Of a DNA stretch of 64,000 nucleotides, positions 8,541 to 17,341 are shown one piece after another. The position numbers and the translations under genes were made by a program. Each line of letters begins with the position of its first letter. The first letter of the stretch is position 1. Under the pieces are notes generated by a model. The model did not search any database. It was not told the DNA's origin and saw only the letters and a list, made by a program, of their open reading frames with translations. The stretch is from Lachnospiraceae bacterium (GTDB taxonomy: Bacteria > Bacillota > Clostridia > Lachnospirales > Lachnospiraceae): assembly GCA_910575555.1 (NCBI GenBank), contig CAJTFX010000018.1, positions 23,170 through 87,169 on the forward strand, written 5' to 3'.

Positions 8541-8597
8541 TTCGGCATACCCGTGTATATAGATAAAACCACGCAGGAATGCAGAAAGGAAATGCCT

Positions 8598-8969
8598 ATG
8601 ATTCTTTATTTGGATGCCAGAACCACCGTCAAGGATTTGATCATTGACTATATTGAGGTGGAATTGGCAAACGGAGAAACTGCATCTCTTAATTGGGATG
8701 AAAGCGAAATTGAGCGTACTGGCAATGGTTTCAGTGCCCGATACAAAGGGGTGTGTTTTGGAGAAGTCTATGCCAATGGCAGACTGGAGCAGCTGCAGGA
8801 TATGAAAATAACCGATATCGGTTTGTATTCTGAAAGCTGTGATCACCTCAATATCTGTATCACTTCAATGGAGTTTGAAGACGATGGCAGATTGTTGAAG
8901 CTTGAAGTTCCCATTTTACATGGGAACATTGTTTGCCAGAACGAAAGTGATGAGGTGATATCATGTTGA
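8598..8969 (+). CDS. Hypothetical protein, first gene of ICE operon 1
   Basis: This 123-residue acidic protein is predicted mostly beta (MILYLDARTTVKDLI, IDYIEVELANGE). I do not recognise it. ATG 8598 was chosen for the AGAAAGGA about seven bases before it; another ATG six bases earlier lies too close to that site. It is the first gene after the leader region, and its stop overlaps the next start, so it is translationally coupled. Confidence 0.6.
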   Translation: MILYLDARTTVKDLIIDYIEVELANGETASLNWDESEIERTGNGFSARYKGVCFGEVYANGRLEQLQDMKITDIGLYSESCDHLNICITSMEFEDDGRLLKLEVPILHGNIVCQNESDEVISC

Positions 8970-9283
8970 AACGTGGAAAATATATCGCCGAACACGATAA
9001 CGGAATACTTGACCAATACCGGATTGTGATGTCCGTAAGGGAAACGGAGAAGTCATATGTTTTTGAATTGCTTGAGTATGTAAGCCGGTATAGTCCGGCA
9101 CAGATGGATATGCTGTTCGACAAGAATAAAAGAGTCGTGATTTCAAAGTCCAAAGGTGGCCATGCCATGCGCATATGGAATGACCATGATTTTACACTTT
9201 ACCCATATCAGGCCGGGATTCCGTTCCATTTTGAATGGGTCGGTGAAGGCGGCAATAAGGAAGGGAGTGTTAAATGTGGTTAA
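8963..9283 (+). CDS. Hypothetical protein
   Basis: This 106-residue protein starts at ATG 8963 inside the end of the previous gene, behind a GAGGTGATATC ribosome site. It begins MLKRGKYIAEHDNGILDQYR and has no recognisable domain. It overlaps the methyltransferase-like gene by eight bases. It belongs to the same tightly packed operon. Confidence 0.6.
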   Translation: MLKRGKYIAEHDNGILDQYRIVMSVRETEKSYVFELLEYVSRYSPAQMDMLFDKNKRVVISKSKGGHAMRIWNDHDFTLYPYQAGIPFHFEWVGEGGNKEGSVKCG

Positions 9284-9986
9284 AAAGAAAACATATCAAG
9301 ATGAGTTGGTTGATGAAATCAAGAATCTGGCGCAGTCACAGGGGTTGAATCATGTCTTTACTACCTTTTTGGAGATTGCAGCAAACTGTATCTCTGCGCA
9401 GATGGATCCGTCAAACGCAGAAGAGCGTGAGAAGCGGTATGAGGAGATGGCATCCACGATGGAACCTAAAATCCTTAACTGCTACGCGCGTATGCTTGCT
9501 CTGCTTGCCCTTGCTATTTATGAGCATGAGGAGGATCCCTGCGATATTCTTGGCAGTATTTATCATGAGCTTCGCTTAAATAACGAGTGGAACGGACAAT
9601 ATTTTACTCCGGATCATATCTGCCGGTTGATGGCTGAGATTGTAGATCCAGTGGATGAGCATTCAGAAGCGGAAGAACCTATCATGATCAACGAACCAGC
9701 TTGTGGCTCGGGTACGATAGTGATTGGTGCAGTATGGGCAATGAAGCGGAAAAATTTCGATTTTCGGCACAAGAGTTTTTTTGTTGCCCAGGATATTGAT
9801 ATCCGCTGCGTGTGGATGGCGTATATCCAACTCAGTCTGTACGGAATTCCGGCTGTGGTCATTCATGGCGACACTTTAGCAATGAAAGAATGGTCCCGGT
9901 GGTACACTCCATTGGCGTCAGTTCCTTTCGGAAAAAGGAAATGCACTGACTATAGCACAGAGGAAGGGGTGGCCAAGATTGGATAA
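9276..9986 (+). CDS. N-6 DNA methylase-like protein lacking NPPY
   Basis: Reading from GTG 9276 (GGGAG nine bases upstream) gives 236 residues. It has the HsdM-type N6_Mtase layout: a helical N-terminus, YFTPDHIC, motif I NEPACGSGTIV for S-adenosylmethionine, an acidic loop VAQDID and IHGDTL. The catalytic NPPF/Y motif that should follow is missing; ASVPFGKRK stands near that place. The chain also ends early for an HsdM. It may bind SAM or DNA without methylating, or act with a partner. No restriction or specificity subunit is nearby. Confidence 0.7.
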   Translation: MVKKKTYQDELVDEIKNLAQSQGLNHVFTTFLEIAANCISAQMDPSNAEEREKRYEEMASTMEPKILNCYARMLALLALAIYEHEEDPCDILGSIYHELRLNNEWNGQYFTPDHICRLMAEIVDPVDEHSEAEEPIMINEPACGSGTIVIGAVWAMKRKNFDFRHKSFFVAQDIDIRCVWMAYIQLSLYGIPAVVIHGDTLAMKEWSRWYTPLASVPFGKRKCTDYSTEEGVAKIG

Positions 9987-10527
9987 TACAGAAAAATCAT
10001 TGGACGCTTTGACCTTTTCTGATCTTCGGGTTCATTACAGAACCGGACGTGCTTTTCTGGTCAGACAGGAGGGCAGAAAGAAAATTTACGGATACCGAAA
10101 AGGCATTAAAACGGATGTGGGAGATCTGGAGGAAAAAGACTGGATACAGCTGGCTTCGGATTTGATTCTGAAAAGTGGAGAGCAGCAGATGCAGAAAAAT
10201 CTGTTGGAATGGGAACAAGAGCATAATTATTGTCATAGTTCCCGAAAAGAGATGGAGATGACTGCACTGGAACTTCACATGGCCAGAATTTTTGATGATC
10301 CGCTCTGGGTGGACTACATCCCGTTCAACCGTAAGTATCGTCCTGAAGTTCTCCATTCCGCCAGACTGGTTTGGGTAAAAACAGAATGCTGCGGGATACC
10401 CGGGCAAATCACACAGGAACAGTTGGACAAATCTGCTGGAAATACTTTAGGAATTCCATGCCCCAATTGCGGTCGATGGTCTGCATTCCGGATCTGCTCG
10501 CCTAAGGAGGTGAGCGAAAATGGATAG
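9979..10527 (+). CDS. Hypothetical protein with C-terminal zinc ribbon
   Basis: This 182-residue protein starts at TTG 9979, behind GGAAGGGGTGG and overlapping the previous stop. The C-terminal third has two Cys pairs (TECCGIPGQ and CPNCGRWS) that could bind zinc. The N-terminal part is helical and charged. Function is unknown. It is coupled by overlap to the small gene that follows. Confidence 0.6.
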   Translation: MDNTEKSLDALTFSDLRVHYRTGRAFLVRQEGRKKIYGYRKGIKTDVGDLEEKDWIQLASDLILKSGEQQMQKNLLEWEQEHNYCHSSRKEMEMTALELHMARIFDDPLWVDYIPFNRKYRPEVLHSARLVWVKTECCGIPGQITQEQLDKSAGNTLGIPCPNCGRWSAFRICSPKEVSENG

Positions 10528-10702
10528 ACTGTTTATCATTGTGAAGGGCGGCAGCGTAGAGGAAGTCTACAGCACAAAATCATCAAATGAGCTATATGCG
10601 GAGGTTCTTGATTTCGATTCGACAGAAAGAACGGAAGAGGAGGAAAAAGCGCTTCAATTCCGGTATGAGGCAGTTCGGGAACTGATGCACAGAATTGACT
10701 GA
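10520..10702 (+). CDS. Small hypothetical protein
   Basis: This 60-residue protein begins MDRLFIIVKGGSVEEVYST behind AAGGAGGTGAGCG, a near-perfect ribosome site. The short acidic C-terminus looks helical. It is packed between an overlapping upstream gene and the ligase gene 13 bp downstream. Similar small beta-alpha proteins are common beside ICE operons, but I assign no function. Confidence 0.6.
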   Translation: MDRLFIIVKGGSVEEVYSTKSSNELYAEVLDFDSTERTEEEEKALQFRYEAVRELMHRID

Positions 10703-10715
10703 AAGGAGAATGCAC

Positions 10716-12686
10716 ATGAGTGCAAAATATAAAACAAACCATGAGCGTATGCTGGAATTGATTGAGCAGCTCACAAAGGCAGACATTGCCTATTACCGGG
10801 ATGATAATCCCATTATGTCGGACAGGGATTACGATATCCTGATGGATGAATTGAAAGACATTGAGAGCCGAACCGGGTTGATCCTTTCCGGTTCCCCGAC
10901 TCAAAAGGTGTCCGGCGAAATATTGGAAAGTCTGGCTGAGGTGCGCCATAGCAAACCTATGCTTTCAGCGGATAAGACCAAATCTGTTGAAGATCTGGTG
11001 AAGTTTGCGGCAAAACAGCCGGTGCTGATAAGCTGGAAAATGGATGGTCTGACACTGGTACTCCGCTATGAGAATGGCGAGCTGATTCAGGCCATTACCC
11101 GTGGGCGTGAAGGCATTATTGGAGAGGATGTAACGCATACTGTGCGCAATTTTCTTAACGTGCCTCTTACCATACCCACTAAGGATTCATTTGAGGTTCG
11201 AGGTGAAGGCGTCATCTCATGGACAAACTTTGAGAAAATCAATTCCGGTCTGGAGGATCCCTATACTCATCCCCGAAATCTTGCATCTGGCAGCACGCGC
11301 AAGCTTGACGCCGGCGAGGCAAAAAAGAGATTACTTGAGTTTTGGGCGTTTGAGCTTGTGAGCGATTATCTTGAACCGGAAAGTAAACTTGCTCAGCAGC
11401 AGTTTTTAGAGCATAACGGTTTTTCGGTTGTACCATACATTTATCTGGATGCACTTCATAATGAAACAATGATTCGTGATACAATTGCCGCTATGGATCC
11501 TAAGAAGTTCCCTTACCCAGTAGACGGAATTATCATGGAATATGATGATGTTGCCTACGGAAAAGGTCTGGGAGCCACAGGGCATCACGAAAACCGTTTG
11601 ATTGCATTGAAGTGGGAAGACGAGCTGTATGAAACCACATTCATTGGTCTGGATGTGGCGGTCACTCGTACTGGGATGGTCAGTCTGACAGGTATCTTCG
11701 AGCCGGTGTCTATTGACGGCACTCAAGTCAGCCGGGCATATCTGCATAACTATGAGAATTATCTGGACCTTGCCTTGGGGCGTGGCGATAAGATTCGCGT
11801 GTATAAGGCAAACATGATTATTCCGCAGATTGCAGAGAATCTCGATAAGACCGGAACCTGCTGTGTTCCGCTCAGCTGCCCCTGTTGTGGTCAGATGCTG
11901 AGTTTTCGGAAAAGCAACGGTGGTATTCGCCAGCTATTTTGTGAGAATCCGCATTGTTCTGCCAAACTGGTGCGAAAGTTTGCCCACTTTTGTGAGAAAA
12001 CGAGAATGAATATTGAGGGCCTGTCGGAAAAAACTCTGGAGCAGTTTGTAAGTCATGGCTGGATTCGGACGTTTGCAGATTTATATGCGTTGGAGCAATA
12101 TCGTGATGAGATTGTCCAGACGGAGGGCTTTGGGGAGAAATCCTTTGAGCGGCTGCAGGCATCCATTGAAAAAAGCCGCCATTGTACGTTAGCAAAGTTT
12201 ATTGCAGGCTTGGGAATTCCCATGGTGGGAAGACATGCCGGACGTGATTTGGACAGCTATTTTCATGGATCGTGGGAAGCGTTTGAACAGGCTATTGAGG
12301 ACGGCTTCGACTTTACACAGCTTCCGGATTTCGGCGAGACGATGCACAACAACATTTATACATGGTATGCGGATACAGAGGAAGAAAAACTTTGGCGTCC
12401 GCTGCTTGAAAAAATTGAATTTGAAAAGGAGAATTTTGATATGAATACAAATACAACAAACCCATTCTTTGGAAAAATCGTAGTGGCAACCGGGAAACTG
12501 GAGAATTACACCCGTGACGGTATTCAGATGAAGCTGATGCAGCTTGGCGCCAAACCGGCAAGCTCGATTACAAAGAAAACAGACTATTTGATTGTTGGAG
12601 AGAAGGCCGGCAGCAAGCTTGCGAAGGCGCAGCAGTTCGGTATCAGGACACTGACAGAGGAACAATTTGAGGCGATGCTGGCGTAA
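10716..12686 (+). CDS. ligA: NAD-dependent DNA ligase
   Basis: The protein has 656 residues with the full LigA domain order: helical Ia domain, nucleotidyltransferase domain with the adenylated Lys in SWKMDGLTLVLRY (K108), OB fold, four-Cys zinc finger (CPCCGQM to CENPHCSAK), helix-hairpin-helix repeats and a C-terminal BRCT domain (NPFFGKIVVATGKLEN onward). It seals nicks using NAD+. ATG 10716 is preceded by GAAAGGAG at eight bases. A second ligase on an element with SSB, primase and RecD2 suggests partly self-reliant DNA replication or repair. The terminator after it closes the transcription unit. Confidence 0.93.
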   Translation: MSAKYKTNHERMLELIEQLTKADIAYYRDDNPIMSDRDYDILMDELKDIESRTGLILSGSPTQKVSGEILESLAEVRHSKPMLSADKTKSVEDLVKFAAKQPVLISWKMDGLTLVLRYENGELIQAITRGREGIIGEDVTHTVRNFLNVPLTIPTKDSFEVRGEGVISWTNFEKINSGLEDPYTHPRNLASGSTRKLDAGEAKKRLLEFWAFELVSDYLEPESKLAQQQFLEHNGFSVVPYIYLDALHNETMIRDTIAAMDPKKFPYPVDGIIMEYDDVAYGKGLGATGHHENRLIALKWEDELYETTFIGLDVAVTRTGMVSLTGIFEPVSIDGTQVSRAYLHNYENYLDLALGRGDKIRVYKANMIIPQIAENLDKTGTCCVPLSCPCCGQMLSFRKSNGGIRQLFCENPHCSAKLVRKFAHFCEKTRMNIEGLSEKTLEQFVSHGWIRTFADLYALEQYRDEIVQTEGFGEKSFERLQASIEKSRHCTLAKFIAGLGIPMVGRHAGRDLDSYFHGSWEAFEQAIEDGFDFTQLPDFGETMHNNIYTWYADTEEEKLWRPLLEKIEFEKENFDMNTNTTNPFFGKIVVATGKLENYTRDGIQMKLMQLGAKPASSITKKTDYLIVGEKAGSKLAKAQQFGIRTLTEEQFEAMLA

Positions 12687-12705
12687 ATTCGTCAGAATAA
12701 CAGTG

Positions 12706-12739
12706 GCGGGGCAGATTTTCTGCTCCGCTTTTCACTTTT
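12706..12739 (+). terminator. Terminator after ligA
   Basis: GCGGGGCAG (12706-12714) pairs with CTGCTCCGC (12720-12728), followed by a T-rich run. Confidence 0.75.
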
Positions 12740-12757
12740 ATAAAGGAGGTAATGGAT

Positions 12758-12967
12758 ATGAACCCACAAAAAAGAAATCTTGAAATCACTGGCAGGCATA
12801 TCTGCCCATTAACTGTTGGAACTGCCGCTTTTATCGCTGAAAACGGAGGGATGCGCAGGACAAGTAAGGTTCTTCAGATGGAGAAGATTTCTCCGGATGA
12901 GATCTGTTTTGAGACGTGTAATACCAATTACCGTCTGCATCTTATCCGGCAGGAGGTGGCAGTATGA
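12758..12967 (+). CDS. Small hypothetical protein
   Basis: This 69-residue protein starts at ATG 12758, eight bases after AAAGGAGG; an ATG six bases earlier is too close to the ribosome site. It begins MNPQKRNLEITGRHICPLTV and reads as a small beta-rich protein. Its end overlaps the next gene by four bases (ATGA). Function is unknown. Confidence 0.6.
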   Translation: MNPQKRNLEITGRHICPLTVGTAAFIAENGGMRRTSKVLQMEKISPDEICFETCNTNYRLHLIRQEVAV

Positions 12968-13710
12968 GCAGTGAAATCTTTTATGATAAGGCATTCATAC
13001 GTGTCGGAGAAAAGTATATTCCTATCGTAAATCATGGATCGTCAAACTGTTTTGATATTGACAGGCGAGGACGTGAGATCCCAGAAAAGCGCTGGTCGGT
13101 TCTGAACTATCCCCATACTGGGAGGATGCTGTTTACTGCAGAGGAAATGCAGGAGATAGCGTCCATCTATGAGGAAGCCAACATGAATAACCGGGGCGGG
13201 ACACGCAAAAGCCGGAACCGCACTTTTGAAGAAGGCGAGTTCGGACGCTGGATTCTGGCAGGGATGAAATCGGCACATACCGTGGAGGACTACAGAAAAC
13301 ATGGGAATGCCGTGATAGTGGTTGATTATGACCATGAGTATTGGCAGAGGCACTATGTCGCTACAACAGAGGAACTGCTGGATAAGATTGATGAGCTTTC
13401 TGGCCACAGCATTACAGTATCCTTCAGGAATAACCGCCATGTTATCCATCCGCCCATGAGGCGCAAGCGGACCCCATTTGATTTCGGTACACTGTCGGAA
13501 TTTTATGTGCTTCGGGCAGAGCAGGGATATTTTGTGAAGCGGAGCAGCCGGAAAATTTGGCTTGCGAGGATTCCGGAGCCGCAGTCACAGATAGTTCGGA
13601 AGTTCAAGACCGAAAAGGCGGCACAAGACTACTTGGACAGAAATCAAAAATTTTTTTCAGGATGTGTATTTGAAATTGAGTGTGTACAAAACGGAGGTGT
13701 CCTATCATGA
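12964..13710 (+). CDS. Hypothetical protein
   Basis: This 248-residue basic protein starts at ATG 12964, four bases inside the upstream gene, behind AGGAGGTGG. It has charged helical stretches and no motif I can name. Its end overlaps the next start (ATGA). It lies in the long co-transcribed run of ICE accessory genes. Confidence 0.6.
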   Translation: MSSEIFYDKAFIRVGEKYIPIVNHGSSNCFDIDRRGREIPEKRWSVLNYPHTGRMLFTAEEMQEIASIYEEANMNNRGGTRKSRNRTFEEGEFGRWILAGMKSAHTVEDYRKHGNAVIVVDYDHEYWQRHYVATTEELLDKIDELSGHSITVSFRNNRHVIHPPMRRKRTPFDFGTLSEFYVLRAEQGYFVKRSSRKIWLARIPEPQSQIVRKFKTEKAAQDYLDRNQKFFSGCVFEIECVQNGGVLS

Positions 13711-14030
13711 GTGAGTCAAAACAGGATCACTTCCGATGTGTGGTGGAAACTCGGGATAATAAAATCCCCCAGACGGAATATCCGACTATTGTACTGCCTC
13801 TGCCGGACGGAACCAGTCTTAGGGCAGTGGCAATCGACGATGAGAATTTCCCTGCAATCAATGTGTACTGGGATACAGAAAAGCCGGAAATTGCCGAGCC
13901 AATCTGTTTTGCAGAATACAATCCTGAACGCGGCCCCTGCCACGAGGTTTGCATAGGAGCTTACCAATCTGACAAAGACGACACAGTTTATTACAAGCCA
14001 TATATGGCAGAAAGGGAATCAAATGAGTAA
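13707..14030 (+). CDS. Hypothetical protein
   Basis: This 107-residue protein starts at ATG 13707 after GGAGGTG and is coupled to the preceding gene by ATGA. It begins MSESKQDHFRCVVETRDNK, and its predicted strands suggest a compact beta fold. No family is recognised. It overlaps the next gene by eight bases. Confidence 0.6.
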   Translation: MSESKQDHFRCVVETRDNKIPQTEYPTIVLPLPDGTSLRAVAIDDENFPAINVYWDTEKPEIAEPICFAEYNPERGPCHEVCIGAYQSDKDDTVYYKPYMAERESNE

Positions 14031-14823
14031 TTACACATATTGCCGTACACTCAAACTGGATTGGAAAGAAGCCTCCAGATTGATTGGAGAATGTGCAGGC
14101 AAAATTTTAGACAGAACGATTCATGGCATAGCGGGTTATGAAGATGATCATTACTGGGGATTTCAGGCCACCACTGATCGGTTTACCATTGCCGAGATAG
14201 ATAAGCTTATCCGGTTTGTCAATGGGAATGAGGAGATGGAAAAGGAAGCAATTCCTCAAGACTCCAGAGAATCCGCTTCAATCGGTGAGAGCTTGTCTCG
14301 TGCACTGTTGGAAAAAGCTTTAAGGCTGTCCTGGTGTCATGAGAGTACCACGAAATCGGCTCTTTGGCTGGTCAACGTCCGGGAAAAACGGCCGGCAGTC
14401 TATAGACGGATTATTGAGATCAGTCCGCATGATATTTGTTTGGATAACCTTAGGAGCAAAAGTGAATTGATTGCTTATCTGCACGAAAACGGTCCAACGC
14501 ATTCCACGCTGATGGATTTCTGCGCGGATTACAGGGAGCGGTATCACAACGAACTCTGCTGGAACTATCCAATCTCTGATGGGCTGCATCTTGGCACGTT
14601 TTTCGTTCTCGTAAAGGAAGGCGTTCTGGCTCTTCCTTATGACGATGCAGATAAGGTGGACTATGAGCTGCTTTGTCTGGACGATGCCAAAATGTGTGAC
14701 AGAGAATCTATGGAGAATCTCATAACTGAGTGGGATAGCTTCGACCGGGATTTACGCTCCGCCATGCAGGGCATGTTGGCGTTTTACCGCAGAGAGGAGG
14801 AGCAACATGGATCAGAAAATTGA
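14023..14823 (+). CDS. Hypothetical protein
   Basis: This 266-residue acidic protein has a mixed helix and strand composition. A stretch rich in His and Tyr around ADYRERYHNELCWNY is its most distinctive part. No domain is recognised. It overlaps genes on both sides, so it is translated as part of the operon. Confidence 0.55.
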   Translation: MSNYTYCRTLKLDWKEASRLIGECAGKILDRTIHGIAGYEDDHYWGFQATTDRFTIAEIDKLIRFVNGNEEMEKEAIPQDSRESASIGESLSRALLEKALRLSWCHESTTKSALWLVNVREKRPAVYRRIIEISPHDICLDNLRSKSELIAYLHENGPTHSTLMDFCADYRERYHNELCWNYPISDGLHLGTFFVLVKEGVLALPYDDADKVDYELLCLDDAKMCDRESMENLITEWDSFDRDLRSAMQGMLAFYRREEEQHGSEN

Positions 14824-15235
14824 CTGGCTCATCCATCTGGTGGCCAATGGCGCCTGTGATGAATGTGGTGAGGTAGAAACAGACTTTTTGCCCTATATGT
14901 GCAATGCCCACACCCACGGGCTGGAACGCTATGGGCACTTGGATTTCCAAATGGTACTTTTTTTGCCGACGGAGGAGATTGGACGAATCCTCAATACTTT
15001 GGGGCTAAGAGTTCAGTCTGGAGAACGCTTCCAGTCTGGAGATATGGTTTCCGGAATTTATGAAGACTGCGATGTGCGCTTGGATGAGTATGAGGAAACC
15101 GGGCGCAAGGTTTTGCGGGTCATCATACCGGATGCGAACAATATCTTCCCAGGGGAAGGAGATTGTACGCTCCCATACTGTCTGCAGCTCTTGAAGACAG
15201 ATGAGCTCTGCGCAGAAAGGGGGATACCATCGTGA
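14807..15235 (+). CDS. DUF4262-like protein
   Basis: The protein has 142 residues. The segment CNAHTHGLERYGHLDFQMVL matches the pattern of DUF4262 proteins, which carry a conserved His/Gly-rich strand near the N-terminus. The family has no proven biochemical role and is common on ICEs and plasmids of Firmicutes and Actinobacteria. An AGAGAGGAGGAGC ribosome site lies within the end of the previous gene. It overlaps the YodL gene by four bases (GTGA). Confidence 0.6.
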   Translation: MDQKIDWLIHLVANGACDECGEVETDFLPYMCNAHTHGLERYGHLDFQMVLFLPTEEIGRILNTLGLRVQSGERFQSGDMVSGIYEDCDVRLDEYEETGRKVLRVIIPDANNIFPGEGDCTLPYCLQLLKTDELCAERGIPS

Positions 15236-15609
15236 AAATCACGTTGTATCAAATCATCCCGGAACCGGAAAACAGATACTTGATATTCAGCGATTTGAGA
15301 AGCGTCCGGGCGGCAAGTGGCGGACATGTCCCGGCTGAGATTTACGAAGCCGTATTCAGCGGGGATCTGGACATTGCCGTGCCCCGGAATGCCAAAAACA
15401 AAATGGATCAAGAACTTGCCGAACTGGAAGCGGTATATGTACGTTTTAACGTATCGCATCCGGAAGGCTTCCGTGGACGCTCCATGACCATGTCGGATGT
15501 AGTCGAGGTCATCCGTTCCGAAAAGGAAAGCAGGTTTTTCTTCTGTGACCGGTTCGTGTTTGAGGAGATTAAATTTGAAAAGGAAAAAGCTGATTTTGGG
15601 CGCCTGTAG
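15232..15609 (+). CDS. YodL-domain protein
   Basis: This 125-residue protein starts at GTG 15232. It shows the usual run of the YodL-like domain: KITLYQIIPEPENRYLIF at the start, a VF.G.L motif, and FRGRSMTMSDVVEVI near residue 80. YodL domains recur in accessory proteins of Firmicutes conjugative elements, alone or fused to antirestriction or methylase domains. Their function is unknown. The GRS-SDVV motif is strong, so I am fairly sure of the family. Confidence 0.75.
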   Translation: MKITLYQIIPEPENRYLIFSDLRSVRAASGGHVPAEIYEAVFSGDLDIAVPRNAKNKMDQELAELEAVYVRFNVSHPEGFRGRSMTMSDVVEVIRSEKESRFFFCDRFVFEEIKFEKEKADFGRL

Positions 15610-15629
15610 GGCGCAGAAAGGATACAATC

Positions 15630-15842
15630 ATGAAGAAACCGATATTGAACTATAAAGGGCACGACAGTTGGGACAGACCGGTTTATGAATCGGAAGGCTG
15701 TCTGTATGTGGATGTGGATCCACGCAAAGGCTGGAAACCGAATATCTGTACGAAATACAACAATGAGTTTGATGGAAAGCCGGATACGCCGATTGCCGAA
15801 GATACCGTTGTGGAGTTTGTTCCGTGCCGGGATATCTGGTAA
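15630..15842 (+). CDS. Small hypothetical ICE protein
   Basis: This 70-residue protein begins MKKPILNYKGHDSWDRPVY, a string I associate with small conserved proteins on Lachnospiraceae conjugative elements, where it usually sits beside YodL genes as here. CAGAAAGGA precedes the ATG. No function is known. Confidence 0.6.
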   Translation: MKKPILNYKGHDSWDRPVYESEGCLYVDVDPRKGWKPNICTKYNNEFDGKPDTPIAEDTVVEFVPCRDIW

Positions 15843-15855
15843 GCGAGGAGGACGT

Positions 15856-16536
15856 ATGAAAGAATTCATGACAAAAATGGTTCCTGTCAATCTGTCAGAC
15901 AGATTTCCATTTAAATGCAGGATGTGCGGCGCTTGCTGCCGGCATGTCAGGGAAAGCGTGCCGCTGGAGAGTCTGGATACTTTTCGGTTGGCTAAACATC
16001 TGAGAGACAAGGGTGAAAAAGTGAACAGTATGGAAGATGTGCTTGCTGCCTATGCGGAACCTGTCTTGCTTAGTGAAAATGGATACACGGTATTTATGCT
16101 GAAAACAGCTGGAGCGGATGATGCGTGCATTTTTCTGAAAGATAATCGGTGTACGATTCATTCGGTTCATCCAAGGGCGTGCCGTACATATCCCATTGCT
16201 GTGGGACCGTATGAACTTGGCGGATATGAACAGTATCTCAGTATGGAACAGCCGCATCACTATTCTGGTCCGCAGATGTCCGTGAAAAAATGGATTCAGA
16301 AGCGCTGCAGCAAGCAGGATTTTGAATTTTTGAACACGGATATCGGTTCGGTACAGGAAATCGAAAGATTACTGAAGAGGATTCCTGAGCAAAATCGGAC
16401 AAGGGCCGTGATGATGTTCCTTTTCTACAAGTATTCGGATTACGATCTGGATAAGTCTTTCTTTCCACAGTTCAAAAGCAATAACGATAAGTTGCTGGCT
16501 GCTTTGCCCAAAATGGCAGATGACGGAGATAAATAA
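15856..16536 (+). CDS. YkgJ-type cysteine cluster protein 1
   Basis: The protein has 226 residues. The N-terminal CRMCGACCR fits the CxxCxxCC pattern of the YkgJ (UPF0153) family, joined later by C in DDACIFLKDNRCTIH and RACRTYP. Family members are thought to bind zinc or an iron-sulfur cluster; the role is unclear. ATG 15856 follows GAGGAGG by five bases. A second, divergent member follows immediately, which is unusual in an ICE cargo. Confidence 0.8.
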   Translation: MKEFMTKMVPVNLSDRFPFKCRMCGACCRHVRESVPLESLDTFRLAKHLRDKGEKVNSMEDVLAAYAEPVLLSENGYTVFMLKTAGADDACIFLKDNRCTIHSVHPRACRTYPIAVGPYELGGYEQYLSMEQPHHYSGPQMSVKKWIQKRCSKQDFEFLNTDIGSVQEIERLLKRIPEQNRTRAVMMFLFYKYSDYDLDKSFFPQFKSNNDKLLAALPKMADDGDK

Positions 16537-16563
16537 ATTTTCAGGTCAGTATGATATAACAAC

Positions 16564-16598
16564 AAGGCGTCGGAATTCGGCGCCTTTATTATTTTTAG
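16564..16598 (+). terminator. Terminator between the two YkgJ genes
   Basis: AAGGCG (16564-16569) pairs with CGCCTT (16581-16586), followed by TTATTATTTTT. It lies only 12 bp before the start of the next gene and may attenuate it. Confidence 0.6.
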
Positions 16599-16609
16599 GA
16601 GGAAAAACT

Positions 16610-17341
16610 ATGGATACAAGATTAAAAAATATCGTTGATAATTTAGAAACAATGAAAATCGGTGTGGATGAGCCATTTCCGTTTCACTGCACTATGTGCG
16701 GTAAATGCTGCATCAATCGGGAGGATATTCTTTTAACGCCGAGAGATATTTATAACATGGCAAAGGAGCTTGGGATAACGACTAAAGAACTGTTTGAAAC
16801 CTACTGCGAGACTTTTATTGGCTGCGACTCCCGTATGCCGATAGTCAGATTGAAGCCTCGTGGCTCCATAAGAAGATGCCCGTTGATGAAAGATAGAAAA
16901 TGTTCTGTCCATAAGGCAAAACCAACGGTATGCGCGCTGTTTCCAATAGGAAGATGCCTTATATTTGAAAAGGATATAAATCCTTCGGAGAAAATTTCGG
17001 TAGGCCAGATACAGTATATTTTTACCAATCCAGGGTGCGGTGATAATTCTAAAACCCATACGGTACGTGAATGGCTTGAGGAGTTCGGAATGTCGTTAGA
17101 GGATGAGTTCTTTATTAAATGGCAGCAGACAATTGTGGAATTAGGGCAGTTTTTCCGTGAAGCGGAAAAGACAGCCAGTGAGCGTATTATGGAGCTTTCA
17201 TGGACAGCGGCTTTTATCGGATTATATCTGCATTACGATGTGGATCAGGATTTTATGCCGCAGTTTGAAAAGAATGCACAAGAAATCACTGCATTGCTGC
17301 AACTGGCACCCATAAAGGAAGGCGGTGGAAAAAATGAATGA
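16610..17341 (+). CDS. YkgJ-type cysteine cluster protein 2
   Basis: This 243-residue protein has CTMCGKCCINRED (CxxCxxCC) near residue 24, then RCPLMKDRKCSVH and VCALFPIGRC, the full Cys set of the YkgJ family. ATG 16610 follows TTAGGAGG by seven bases. It shares the layout but little detail with the gene upstream, so the pair is either an old duplication or two separate gains. I infer a metal-binding accessory protein. Confidence 0.8.
   Translation: MDTRLKNIVDNLETMKIGVDEPFPFHCTMCGKCCINREDILLTPRDIYNMAKELGITTKELFETYCETFIGCDSRMPIVRLKPRGSIRRCPLMKDRKCSVHKAKPTVCALFPIGRCLIFEKDINPSEKISVGQIQYIFTNPGCGDNSKTHTVREWLEEFGMSLEDEFFIKWQQTIVELGQFFREAEKTASERIMELSWTAAFIGLYLHYDVDQDFMPQFEKNAQEITALLQLAPIKEGGGKNE

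Larger units (their letters stand above)
8126..8597. other. 472-bp regulatory leader region
   Basis: No gene is visible. The region holds the first copy of the repeated promoter-leader-terminator cassette (8232-8350), a second terminator (8454-8490), and a pair of hairpins that share bases (8500-8540) just before the next operon. Confidence 0.7.

Noticed and set aside
9276..9986. Type I restriction-modification system
   Set aside because: No specificity or restriction subunit is present and the catalytic methylase motif is missing.
12189..12665. Minus-strand 158-codon frame opposite ligA
   Set aside because: It is the antisense of a clearly coding ligase domain and has no start signal of its own.
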